This document shows, piece by piece, positions 46,583 to 54,865 of a stretch of 64,000 bases of DNA. Position 1 is the first letter of the stretch, and the number at the start of each line of letters is the position of its first letter. The notes under the pieces were generated by a model, which saw only the letters and a program-made list of their open reading frames with translations, was not told where the DNA came from and did no database searches. The DNA is from Alphaproteobacteria bacterium (GTDB lineage: Bacteria; Pseudomonadota; Alphaproteobacteria; Rhodobacterales; Rhodobacteraceae), in contig JAUIFH010000002.1 of assembly GCA_030429495.1 (NCBI GenBank), forward strand, positions 248,001-312,000. Reading direction: 5' to 3'. The position numbers and the translations under genes were made by a program.

Positions 46583-47401
46583 ATGCTCGATTCCGCCAAG
46601 ACCGAGACCCTGCTTGAGGTCAACAATATCGAGGTGATCTACAACCACGTGATCCTCGTCCTGAAGGGCGTCAGCCTTTCGGTTCCGAAAGGCGGCATCA
46701 CCGCGCTTCTGGGTGGCAACGGCGCGGGCAAGACCACCACGCTCAAGGCCATCTCCAACCTGCTGCATTCCGAACGTGGTGAGGTCACGAAGGGCACCAT
46801 CTCCTATCGCGGAGAACGGGTGCAGGACCTCGACCCGGCGGCGCTGGTGAAGCTGGGCGTGATCCAGGTGATGGAGGGCCGTCACTGCTTCGAACACCTG
46901 ACCGTCGAGGAGAACCTTCTGACCGGCGCATATACGCGCGGGGACAAGGGGCAGATCGGTGCTGATCTCGAGATGGTCTACAACTATTTTCCGCGCCTGA
47001 AGGAACGCCGCAAGAGCCAGGCCGGCTACACGTCGGGCGGCGAACAGCAGATGGTCGCAATCGGCCGCGCGCTGATGTCGAAGCCCGAGACGATCCTGCT
47101 CGACGAACCCTCGATGGGACTCGCGCCGCAGCTCGTCGAACAGATCTTCGAGATCGTGAAGGCGGTGAATGAGAAGGAGGGCGTGACCTTCCTTCTGGCC
47201 GAACAGAACACCAACGTGGCGCTGCGCTACGCGCATTATGGCTACATCCTGGAAAGCGGGCGCGTCGTGATGGACGGGCCGGCAAAGGACCTGCGCGAGA
47301 ATCCGGACGTGAAGGAATTCTACCTCGGCATGTCGGACGAGGGCCGCAAGTCGTTCCGCGACGTGCGCAGCTATCGCCGCCGCAAGCGGTGGCTGGCGTG
47401 A
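46583..47401 (+). CDS. LIV-family ABC transporter ATP-binding protein (LivF-like)
   Basis: A 272-residue ATPase with Walker A GGNGAGKTT, Walker B TILLDEPSMGL and a signature region YTSGGEQQMVAIGRALM. It pairs with the LivG-like ATPase. The C-terminus carries an unusually basic end (YRRRKRW). Its stop codon overlaps by 1 base the start of the downstream ligase gene. Confidence 0.92.
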   Translation: MLDSAKTETLLEVNNIEVIYNHVILVLKGVSLSVPKGGITALLGGNGAGKTTTLKAISNLLHSERGEVTKGTISYRGERVQDLDPAALVKLGVIQVMEGRHCFEHLTVEENLLTGAYTRGDKGQIGADLEMVYNYFPRLKERRKSQAGYTSGGEQQMVAIGRALMSKPETILLDEPSMGLAPQLVEQIFEIVKAVNEKEGVTFLLAEQNTNVALRYAHYGYILESGRVVMDGPAKDLRENPDVKEFYLGMSDEGRKSFRDVRSYRRRKRWLA

Positions 47402-48612
47402 TGAAGGATCTCAAGGTGACGCATTACGATTCGCTTGAAACCCGCTCGGCCGATGAACGCATCGGTGCGCAGCTTGCGGCGCTGAACGGCCAGATCGCGC
47501 GGGTCGCTGCCGCCCCCAGTGCCTGCCGGATCGACGGCAGACCGCTTGCCGATCTTGCCAGCCTTTCCGCGTTACCGGTTCTACGGAAATCCGACCTCGT
47601 TGCGTGGCAGAAGGAAAACCCGCCCTTCGGTGGCATCCTGACGGCCAATGTCGCCCATATCTTCCAGTCGCCGGGCCCGATCTACGAGCCGGGAGGGGTA
47701 AGCCATGACTGGTGGCGGATGGGCCGGTTCCTGCATGCCTGCGGCGTCGGCAAGGCCGATATCGTGCAGAACTGCTTCGGCTATCACCTGACGCCCGCTG
47801 GCATGATCTTCGAGAACGGCGCCCGCGCCGTTGGCGCCGCCGTGCTGCCTGCGGGGACCGGCCAGACCGACCTTCAGGTCCGCGCCGCCGTCGATATCGG
47901 CACCACCGCCTATGCCGGTACGCCCGACTATCTGAAGATCATCCTCGACCGCGCCGACGAGATGGGCGAGCGCCTTGCGATCACCAAGGCGGCCGTGGGT
48001 GGCGGGGCGCTCTTCCCCAGTTTGCGCAAGGAATACGCCGACCGGGGGATCGCCTGCCTGCAATGCTACGCGACGGCCGATCTGGGCAACATCGCCTATG
48101 AGAGCCCCGCGCAGGAGGGGATGATCATCGACGAGGGCGTGATCGTCGAGATCGTCCGTCCCGGCACCGGCGATCCGGTGCCGGAGGGCGAGGTGGGCGA
48201 GGTTGTCGTCACCACGCTCAACCCCGACTACCCGCTGATCCGGTTCGCGACCGGCGACCTTTCCGCCGTGATGCCGGGGCAAAGCCCCTGCGGCCGCACC
48301 AACATGCGGATCAAGGGCTGGATGGGCCGCGCCGATCAGACCACCAAGATCAAGGGCATGTTCGTGCGCCCCGAACAGGTCGCCGATTTCGTTGCCCGCC
48401 ATGCCGAGGTCGCTCGCGCCCGCGTCATCGCGACGCGCGAGGGCGAGATGGACGTGATGACGGTTCAGGTCGAAGCGCCAGAGGGCGCCGGTTCGGATTA
48501 CGAGAGATCGGTGGCCGACGTGCTCAAGCTCAAGGGCCGGGTCGAGATCGTCGCTCCGGGCAGCCTGCCGAATGACGGCAAGGTGATCGACGACCAGCGC
48601 GTCTACGACTGA
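47401..48612 (+). CDS. Phenylacetate-CoA-ligase-family (PaaK-like) AMP-binding protein
   Basis: A 403-residue member of the PaaK branch of the ANL superfamily: LADLASLSALPVLRKSDLV near the start, CLQCYATADLGNIAYES (the A5 position), NPDYPLIRFATGDL (A7) and GRADQTTKIKGMFVRPEQV (A8 and C-domain entry). The P-loop position, normally SSGTTGKPT, reads QSPGPIYEPGG. So ATP binding may be altered or lost. It follows the LivF-like gene with a 1-base overlap and ends the operon, so it likely acts on the same substrate class as the first acyl-CoA ligase. Confidence 0.87.
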   Translation: MKDLKVTHYDSLETRSADERIGAQLAALNGQIARVAAAPSACRIDGRPLADLASLSALPVLRKSDLVAWQKENPPFGGILTANVAHIFQSPGPIYEPGGVSHDWWRMGRFLHACGVGKADIVQNCFGYHLTPAGMIFENGARAVGAAVLPAGTGQTDLQVRAAVDIGTTAYAGTPDYLKIILDRADEMGERLAITKAAVGGGALFPSLRKEYADRGIACLQCYATADLGNIAYESPAQEGMIIDEGVIVEIVRPGTGDPVPEGEVGEVVVTTLNPDYPLIRFATGDLSAVMPGQSPCGRTNMRIKGWMGRADQTTKIKGMFVRPEQVADFVARHAEVARARVIATREGEMDVMTVQVEAPEGAGSDYERSVADVLKLKGRVEIVAPGSLPNDGKVIDDQRVYD

Positions 48613-48665
48613 CGGCGCCGACGGCGGGGCTTGATCGAGCGGGGTTGCGGCGGCAGGCTGTCGCC

Positions 48666-49625
48666 ATGCCTGACCGCAAACCCGATATCAGTCCGGACGT
48701 GACCGCGAAATGGCAGCGGGTGGTCGATCTGATCGCCCGGCTCGCCGATGTGCCGTCCAGCCTGGTGATGAAGACCGACGCGCCGGTGCATTCGGTCTTC
48801 GTCGCCAATGACGGCGCGGACAGCCCGTATCGCGGCGGCCAGTCCTTTCGCCTGCACGAAAAGCTGTACTGCCACGGCGTGCTGAAATGCGACGGAGAGC
48901 TGGTGGTGGAGGATGCGACCGGCGACCCGCACTGGCACGACAATGACGACATGGAATTCGGCATGTCGTTCTATGTCGGCTACCCGGTGAAATGGCCGGA
49001 CGGCGAGGTCTTCGGCACGATCTGCGTTCTCGACCGCCAGCGCAACCAGCACGCGCTCCTGTTCCGCGAGGGGTTGCAGGAATTCCGACGCCTGATCGAG
49101 ACGGACCTCGCCCTGCTGCTGGAAGCCGACCGTCGCGCGGCGGCGGAGGCGGAACTGCAGCACACGCTCGCCGGGCTGGAGCGGCGGGTGGAGGACCGCA
49201 CCCGCGACCTGGAGGAGGCGAACGCCGCGCTGCGGGTGCTGATCGCCAACCTTGAGACCGCGCGCCGCGACCACGAGGAGGAAATCCGCAAGAAGATCCG
49301 CGGGCTGGTGCGGCCCTCGATCGCCAAGCTGCGCCACGGGATCGGCGCGGCGGAACCGCACCGGACCCATATCGACCTTGTGGAGGAGAACCTCGCGGCG
49401 CTGATGACGTCGCGGGCGCGCGGCCTTGCCGAAGTGTTCGAGCGGCTGACACCGGCGGAGGTGGAGGTGGCGCAGCTGGTGCTGCACGGCTATTCGACCA
49501 AGGATATAGCCGCACGGATGGCACGCGGCACCAGCACGGTCGATTTCCATCGCAACAACATCCGCCGGAAGCTTCGCCTGGGGCGGAGCCGTAACCTGCG
49601 TTCCTACCTGATGTCGCTGCACTGA
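48666..49625 (+). CDS. GAF-coiled-coil-LuxR transcriptional regulator
   Basis: A 319-residue protein. A GAF domain spans about residues 20-155 (LADVPSSLVMKTDAPVHSVF; ELVVEDATGDP; GYPVKWPDGEVFGTICVLD), then a coiled coil (155-225), then a C-terminal LuxR helix-turn-helix (LTPAEVEVAQLVLHGYSTKD; STVDFHRNNIRRKLRL). It lacks a receiver domain, so a small ligand or redox state probably sets activity. The stop codon lies at the edge of a perfect dyad (49625-49645) before the Tat-exported MBL protein gene, a candidate target. Confidence 0.9.
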   Translation: MPDRKPDISPDVTAKWQRVVDLIARLADVPSSLVMKTDAPVHSVFVANDGADSPYRGGQSFRLHEKLYCHGVLKCDGELVVEDATGDPHWHDNDDMEFGMSFYVGYPVKWPDGEVFGTICVLDRQRNQHALLFREGLQEFRRLIETDLALLLEADRRAAAEAELQHTLAGLERRVEDRTRDLEEANAALRVLIANLETARRDHEEEIRKKIRGLVRPSIAKLRHGIGAAEPHRTHIDLVEENLAALMTSRARGLAEVFERLTPAEVEVAQLVLHGYSTKDIAARMARGTSTVDFHRNNIRRKLRLGRSRNLRSYLMSLH

Positions 49626-49645
49626 TATGGGGAAGAACCCCATAT
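49625..49645. promoter_or_regulatory. Perfect dyad, candidate operator for the LuxR-type regulator
   Basis: ATATGGGG (49625-49632) and CCCCATAT (49638-49645) are exact inverted repeats separated by AAGAA. The spacing and about 20-bp length suit a LuxR-type dimer site, and it lies 90 bases before the MBL-fold gene start. A second smaller dyad, TCAT-N4-ATGA, is nearby. A weak terminator is an alternative. Confidence 0.55.
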
Positions 49646-49734
49646 TTATCCCCGGTCATACCCATGATCCCGGCAGAAGAGCCGCGTGCTAGCCTTCCCT
49701 TGCCGCATTGGCGGCCACCAACGGGGAGAACATC

Positions 49735-50718
49735 ATGGACAGGAAGGAACTGAAGCCCGCGATCTTCACCGGACAGGAGGGCGCGCTTGCGCCCGGCCTG
49801 TCGCGCCGGTCGTTCTTCGCGGCCGCCGGCAGCGCCGGTCTGGGCGCCGCCGCGACGCTGATCGGCCCGCGCGCCGCGCAGGCGCAATCGACGGACTGGA
49901 CCCAGCCGGGCAACAACAACCATGTCATCGAGTTGCAAGAGGCCGGCAGCTTCGCCGATGGCGCGGTCGGCATCGACTACTACGGGCACTGCGCGATCAA
50001 GATCACCTCGCCCGGCGGCGCTTCGGTCCTTTTCGATCCGTGGCGCGACGATCCGTCGGGTGCCTGGGGGTTGTGGTTCAAGAACCCGTTCCCGGAAACG
50101 CTCGTCGACATCACCATGTCGACGCACACCCATTTCGACCACGACGCAATCGACCGGCCGCAATCGACCATGGTGCTTGACCGGATGGTCGGCAGTTTCG
50201 AATTCGCCGACCTGAAGATCACCGGTTTCGCAGACAAGCACGCCTGCGTGGCGCCGGGGTGGTATTCCTGGACCGATGCGCTGGCGGAGTTCGGCGTCGA
50301 TGCCTGCCCGCCGAACAATCCCGGCCATATGGATATGGTGACCTACCTCGTCGAAACCGGCGGTATCCGCACGCTGATCTGGGGCGACAACCGGCCCAAC
50401 CCGGCCGAGGGGTTCTGGGACGCGGTGGGGCAGGTCGATGTCCTGACGCTGCCGGTCGACGGGTCGATGCACATCCTGTCCTACGAACAGGGCAACGCGA
50501 TCGTGGAACGGCTGAAGCCGAAGATCGTCATCCCGACGCACTATCTGAACGAAACAACGAGCTACACGCTGACCACGCTGCAACCGGCCGACGAATGGGT
50601 GACGGCGCAGAAAAGCTACCGGATGCTCGACGGGCCGAGTCTTTCGCTCGCCGCTGCCGAGGTCGCGGGAATGGACAGGGAATTCATGTATTTCGGCCAC
50701 CACTCACTCACGGCCTGA
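49735..50718 (+). CDS. Tat-exported metallo-beta-lactamase-fold hydrolase
   Basis: A 327-residue protein with a twin-arginine signal (SRRSFFAAAGSAGLG) ending near AQAQS, so it is exported folded to the periplasm. The metal motif THTHFDHDA (HxHxDH) and later DNRPN and PTHYLNE segments mark the MBL fold, of the UlaG-like/ZnMc hydrolase type; the substrate is unknown. Ribosome binding site GGGGAG. It follows the GAF-LuxR gene and its dyad. Confidence 0.87.
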   Translation: MDRKELKPAIFTGQEGALAPGLSRRSFFAAAGSAGLGAAATLIGPRAAQAQSTDWTQPGNNNHVIELQEAGSFADGAVGIDYYGHCAIKITSPGGASVLFDPWRDDPSGAWGLWFKNPFPETLVDITMSTHTHFDHDAIDRPQSTMVLDRMVGSFEFADLKITGFADKHACVAPGWYSWTDALAEFGVDACPPNNPGHMDMVTYLVETGGIRTLIWGDNRPNPAEGFWDAVGQVDVLTLPVDGSMHILSYEQGNAIVERLKPKIVIPTHYLNETTSYTLTTLQPADEWVTAQKSYRMLDGPSLSLAAAEVAGMDREFMYFGHHSLTA

Positions 50719-50722
50719 ACCG

Positions 50723-50750
50723 CAGCCCCGCGCCTGCGGGTGCGGGGCTG
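50723..50750 (+). terminator. Hairpin after the MBL gene, terminator-like without a U-tract
   Basis: CAGCCCCGC (50723-50731) pairs with GCGGGGCTG (50742-50750). It lies 5 bases after the stop; no T-run follows, so termination would be weak or the stem stabilises the message. Confidence 0.5.
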
Positions 50751-50809
50751 TGATGGAATAACCGCCGGTCCCGGCGTAAGATTCCCGGACAAACAAGGGA
50801 GTTTCGCCA

Positions 50810-52456
50810 ATGCTGCGTATGAGTATCGCTGGGATCGCCGCGCTTCTTGCCTGCCCTGCCGCGGCCCAGGATGCCGCGCTGATCATCGGGAACGAGAATT
50901 ACCGCAACGCCGCCGACATCTCGGCGGCCGACGACGCGCTCGACGCAGCCGGGGCGCTTGAGAAGGCGGGTTTCGCCGTCGCGAAAGGGGGCGATCTCAC
51001 GACCGAGGCGCTCAGGAAACTCGTGGGCGAGCACTTCGACATGATCGACGGGCCGGGGACGAGCGTTATCCTCGCCGCCGGTCATTTCGTCCATGCCGGC
51101 GCGGAAAGCTGGCTGCTTGGCACCGAGGCGGACCGCCCGGCGCTTGGCGGTGTCGATGCCGCTGGCCTGCCGGTCGCGACGCTGCTTGCCATTGCGGCGG
51201 AGCGGCCGGGCGGCGCGGTCGTGCTGCTGGGCACCGAGGGCAGGCGGATCGCGCTTGGCCGCGGGCTGAGCGCCGGGATCGGAGACTTCGCCGTTCCGCA
51301 AGGCGTCACGGTGATCCGGGGCGATGCCGAAACGGTGGCGGAGCTTGCCGCCGATGTCCTGACACTGCGCGGCCTGAGCCTTGCCGAGATCGCGGAGCGT
51401 GCGCGTGACGAGGATCTGACCGTCGACGGCTATCTTGGCGCGACCACGCCCTTCCGCCCGGAGGCGGACAGCACGGCCGCCGCGCCTACCGGGGCGATCA
51501 GCGCCGATGCCGCCGACCGCACGCTCTGGGAAGCGACGGAGGCGATCGGCACGAAGGCCGCCTACGAGGCCTATCTGCGCCGCTATCCGGACGGGATCTT
51601 TGCCGGCACGGCCGAACGCAGGATCGCCGAGTTCTCGGACCCGGCCACGCAGGCAAGGCTGGGGGAAGAGGCGCTTGGCCTCAGCCGCGACCAGCGCAGG
51701 CAGATCCAGCGCGACCTCTCGATTCTCGACATCGACCCGCGCGGGATCGACGGCCTCTTCGGTCCGGGATCGCGCAACGCCATCGCGACGTGGCAGCGGC
51801 GGAACGGGCACGAGGCGACGGGCTTTGTCACCGCGCCGCAGATGGCGGCACTTGGCGCCCAGGCCGAACGCCGCGCCGCCGAGCTTGAGGCCGAAGCGGC
51901 GGCACGGCAAGTCGAGCAGGAACGGCTTGACCGGCTTTACTGGGACCAGACCGGCGCGGCGGGCGACGAGGCTGGGCTGCGCGCCTATCTCAAGCGCTAT
52001 CCCGACGGTTTGTTCGCCGAACTCGCGCAGGAAAGGCTGAAGGTCTTTGACGAGCAGCGCCGGCAGCAGGCGGCGGCGGCGGACCGCGCCGCATGGGACG
52101 CCGCCCTCAAGACCAATACGGTGGCAGGGTTCCGCAAGTACCTGTCGGACTATCCGCAGGGCGCGTTTGCCGACGAGGCGCGGCTGATGATCGCCGATCA
52201 GGGCGACGATGCCGCCGCGGAGGCCGCACGCCTTCAGGCGGAGCGGACGGAACAGGCGCTCGGCCTGAATCCGGTGATGCGGTCGCTGATCGAACAGCGC
52301 CTGACCGCGCTCGGGCTGAAGCCGGGGCGCGCCGACGGTGTCTTTGACGACAATACAAGGCGCGCCTTACGCCGCTATCAACAGGCGCGCGGACTGCCCG
52401 CGACGGGATATCTGACGCAGCAGACGGTGGCCCGGCTTCTGGTGGATTCGCTCTGA
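50810..52456 (+). CDS. Exported pseudo-caspase (C14-like) with two peptidoglycan-binding domains
   Basis: A 548-residue protein with a signal peptide (MLRMSIAGIAALLACPAAAQ). Residues 20-210 resemble a caspase-like (peptidase C14) domain (AALIIGNENYRNAADISAADD), yet the catalytic region reads ILAAGHFVHA where GHG is expected, and the position of the active cysteine (usually DACR) reads LLGTEGRR, so proteolysis is doubtful. Two PG_binding_1 domains follow (about 300-355 and 480-545; GIDGLFGPGSRNAIATWQRR and GRADGVFDDNTRRALRRYQQ), separated by three TPR-like repeats of the type YLRRYPDGIFA (residues 255-280, 385-410, 440-465). Confidence 0.85.
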   Translation: MLRMSIAGIAALLACPAAAQDAALIIGNENYRNAADISAADDALDAAGALEKAGFAVAKGGDLTTEALRKLVGEHFDMIDGPGTSVILAAGHFVHAGAESWLLGTEADRPALGGVDAAGLPVATLLAIAAERPGGAVVLLGTEGRRIALGRGLSAGIGDFAVPQGVTVIRGDAETVAELAADVLTLRGLSLAEIAERARDEDLTVDGYLGATTPFRPEADSTAAAPTGAISADAADRTLWEATEAIGTKAAYEAYLRRYPDGIFAGTAERRIAEFSDPATQARLGEEALGLSRDQRRQIQRDLSILDIDPRGIDGLFGPGSRNAIATWQRRNGHEATGFVTAPQMAALGAQAERRAAELEAEAAARQVEQERLDRLYWDQTGAAGDEAGLRAYLKRYPDGLFAELAQERLKVFDEQRRQQAAAADRAAWDAALKTNTVAGFRKYLSDYPQGAFADEARLMIADQGDDAAAEAARLQAERTEQALGLNPVMRSLIEQRLTALGLKPGRADGVFDDNTRRALRRYQQARGLPATGYLTQQTVARLLVDSL

Positions 52457-52462
52457 CGGCGC

Positions 52463-54247
52463 TCAGGTCTCGAACACATAGGTGCCGGGCGCGGGGCAGA
52501 GCGGCGCGTCCGGTGCCGGCGGATCGGCATCGACCGACCCGCTCTGGCGGATGAGCCAGTCTGACCAGGCGGGCCACCAGCTTCCGTCTTTCGGGGCGTG
52601 TTCTGCCGCCCAGCCATCGGGGTCGACGTAGAGGTCGCCGGCCGCGCGGTGACCGATCCGGTAGTGGCGGTGGGCATGGCCCGGTTCGCTCACAATCCCG
52701 GCGTTGTGCCCGCCATTCGTCAGGACGAAGTCCATGTCGCCGCTGGTGAACAGCGCGGTCTTGTAGACCGACCGCCACGGCGCGATGTGGTCAAGCTCTG
52801 TCCCCACGACGAACAGCGGCGCACGGATGTCCTTGAGCGCGATCACCCGCCCGTCGACGGCGAAGCGGCCGGAGGTCAGCCGGTTCTCCATGAAAAGCGC
52901 GCGCAGGTATTGCGAGTGCATCCTGTAGGGCATCCGCGTCGTGTCGCGGCTCCAGACAGCGATGTCGAAAGCTTCCGCATCTTCGCCGAGGAAATAGCGG
53001 CGAACGGCCCGCGACCAGATCAGGTCCTCGGCCCGCAGCGCCTGGAACGCACCGGCCATCTGCGCGCTGTCGAGATAGCCGCGGTCCCACATCATGTCCT
53101 CAAGGAAGGAAAGCTGCGCCTCGTCGACGAAGAGCATCAGTTCGCCGGCCTCGGTGAAATCCGTCTGCGCGGCCAGAAGCGTGACCGATGCGAGCCGGTC
53201 GTCACCGTCGCGCGCCATGGTCGCCGCCGCGATCGACAGGATCGTGCCGCCAAGACAGTAGCCGCAGGCATGGACCTTCGCGCCGGGCAGGACCCCGGCC
53301 ACCGCGTCAAGCGCCGCCATTACGCCCTTTGTCCGGTAGTCTTCGAGCGTGAGGTCGCGCTGTTCCACGCCGGGATTGCGCCACGAGATCGCGAAGACCG
53401 TGAAGCCCTGGCCGACCAGGTAGTTGATCAGCGAGTTTTCGGGCCGCAGGTCGAGGATGTAGTATTTCATGATCCAGGCCGGGACGATCAGGATCGGTTC
53501 GCCCCGGACCTTGCCCGTCTGCGGGCGGTACTGGATCAGCTCCAGCAACTCATTGCGGTAAATCACGTCGCCCGGCGTGCAGGCGAGCGTTTCCCCGACC
53601 CGGAAGGGCGATGTCTGCCCGTCCTTCTCGCCGGTGAGGGCGGCCTGCGCATCCGCGACCGCGTGGCGTGCGCCGTCGACGAGGTTGCGGCCGTTCCGGC
53701 CCAGCGTCGCCTCGATGATCTCGGGGTTGAGCCAGGGCAGGTTCGACGGCGAGGCCATGTCGAGCATCTGGCGCACCATGAAGGCGACCCGGTCGCTGTT
53801 CTTGGGCAACGTGCCATGCGCCCGGGCGGTCGCGTCGTCCCACCAGTCCTGTGCAGCGAGAAGGCCCTGCTGCCAGAGGCTGAACGGGGCGTTGGCCCAA
53901 CCGGGATGCGCGAAGCGATGGTCGCTCGGGCGTGCCGCGAAGGGCGGTTGGGCGTCGCCAGACCCGGCACGCGCCGCGAAGGCCGCCAGTTTAGTCGCGT
54001 TCGTCCAGGCATGTTCGGCAAGGTCGCGCTGACGGCCGGGGGAGGCGGCAAGATGGGCGAACCAGTCCGCCCAGGCCGCAGCGGCGGCGTAGGGAGAAAG
54101 GCCGCCCGTCATCCGCGCGAGTGCTGCGTGCGCGGCACGGTCGAAGGCGTCGCGCCCGGGCGGGCAGGGCGGCTGATCGTCGGTTCCGGCGCATGGTGCG
54201 CCGTGTTCGTCCGGGGTGTTCTTCGGCAGCATCTCGGAATGCGTCAT
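52463..54247 (-). CDS. phaC: Class I poly(3-hydroxyalkanoate) synthase PhaC
   Basis: A 594-residue synthase that polymerises (R)-3-hydroxyacyl-CoA. The alpha/beta-hydrolase core has the lipase-like box GYCLGGT with catalytic cysteine about residue 331, and the acid and histidine are in VGTELDHIAPW and NGGHNAGI. Conserved VYRNELLELIQYRPQT and PAWIMKYYILDLRPENS segments are present. The start at 54247 is favoured by family length; the ribosome binding site is weak. No phaR, phaP or phaZ is adjacent. Convergent with the pseudo-caspase gene. Confidence 0.95.
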   Translation of the reverse strand: MTHSEMLPKNTPDEHGAPCAGTDDQPPCPPGRDAFDRAAHAALARMTGGLSPYAAAAAWADWFAHLAASPGRQRDLAEHAWTNATKLAAFAARAGSGDAQPPFAARPSDHRFAHPGWANAPFSLWQQGLLAAQDWWDDATARAHGTLPKNSDRVAFMVRQMLDMASPSNLPWLNPEIIEATLGRNGRNLVDGARHAVADAQAALTGEKDGQTSPFRVGETLACTPGDVIYRNELLELIQYRPQTGKVRGEPILIVPAWIMKYYILDLRPENSLINYLVGQGFTVFAISWRNPGVEQRDLTLEDYRTKGVMAALDAVAGVLPGAKVHACGYCLGGTILSIAAATMARDGDDRLASVTLLAAQTDFTEAGELMLFVDEAQLSFLEDMMWDRGYLDSAQMAGAFQALRAEDLIWSRAVRRYFLGEDAEAFDIAVWSRDTTRMPYRMHSQYLRALFMENRLTSGRFAVDGRVIALKDIRAPLFVVGTELDHIAPWRSVYKTALFTSGDMDFVLTNGGHNAGIVSEPGHAHRHYRIGHRAAGDLYVDPDGWAAEHAPKDGSWWPAWSDWLIRQSGSVDADPPAPDAPLCPAPGTYVFET

Positions 54248-54390
54248 CGGTCTGTCCCACAACCATTGGCACCGGTTCCGGCGAATATGGGGTGCGATCC
54301 ATGTTGAAACGATGACGCAGCGCAATCGGGCGATGCGGCAAAAGCGCCCGCCGTCGCCGGAAACTGCCCCGAATGGCGTCCCGAAAAGCG

Positions 54391-54424
54391 AAAAGGCCGC
54401 CCCCGACGCCGGGAGCGGCCTTTT
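54391..54424. terminator. Bidirectional terminator between rpmJ and phaC
   Basis: AAAAGGCCGC (54391-54400) pairs perfectly with GCGGCCTTTT (54415-54424). On the minus strand it follows rpmJ by about 20 bases and ends in a U-tract, so it terminates rpmJ transcripts before phaC. Confidence 0.8.
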
Positions 54425-54445
54425 TCACGCAGCCGAGGCTGCGGC

Positions 54446-54571
54446 TTAGCCCTGGCGGGCCTTGAAGCGGCGCTGCGTCTTGTTGATCACATAGACGCGG
54501 CCCTTGCGGCGCACGATCTGACAGTCGCGATGGCGCAACTTCAGCGAGCGGAGCGAGTTCCTGACCTTCAT
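54446..54571 (-). CDS. rpmJ: 50S ribosomal protein L36
   Basis: A 41-residue protein translated by eye on the minus strand: [20 protein letters not shown] and [20 protein letters not shown] are clearly L36. It is the longer C-minus form: only one cysteine of the zinc set remains. L36 binds 23S rRNA in the large subunit. The gene is monocistronic, with a strong terminator downstream and a tRNA gene upstream. Confidence 0.95.
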   Translation of the reverse strand: MKVRNSLRSLKLRHRDCQIVRRKGRVYVINKTQRRFKARQG

Positions 54572-54610
54572 CGGTCTTCTCCTATTCGCGGCGCGCGTCG
54601 CGCCATTGAA

Positions 54611-54635
54611 ACACAAATGCCCCCGAATCGGGGGC
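54611..54635 (-). terminator. Terminator downstream of tRNA-Val
   Basis: On the minus strand GCCCCC and GGGGGC (54630-54635 and 54619-54624) form a stem around GATTC, followed by ATTTGTGTTT. It lies 4 bases after the encoded CCA of the tRNA. Confidence 0.7.
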
Positions 54636-54638
54636 GGA

Positions 54639-54713
54639 TGGTGGGCGGTACTGGGATCGAACCAGTGGCCACTACGATGTCAACGTAGTGCTCTACCGCT
54701 GAGCTAACCGCCC
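54639..54713 (-). tRNA. tRNA-Val (anticodon GAC)
   Basis: Full cloverleaf read on the minus strand. Acceptor GGGCGGT pairs with ACCGCCC, D-arm GCTC...GAGC, anticodon stem ACTACG/CGTAGT around loop TTGACAT (anticodon GAC at 54679-54681), T-arm ACTGG TTCGATC CCAGT, and CCA encoded at the 3' end (54639-54641). Decodes GUC (and GUU by wobble). Confidence 0.95.
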
Positions 54714-54865
54714 GTTCCGTCAACGATTCCTGCTTTCTATACCTATTGGGACAGAAGCCGGAACCGCATCGGTCCCGGGTCTATAAAAGGAGTCGTGGGA
54801 GCTTTCAAGGGGTTTTGGAAAGCCGCGTTTTGCCGCTATAGTCCGCCGATCACGGGGGAGTTCCG

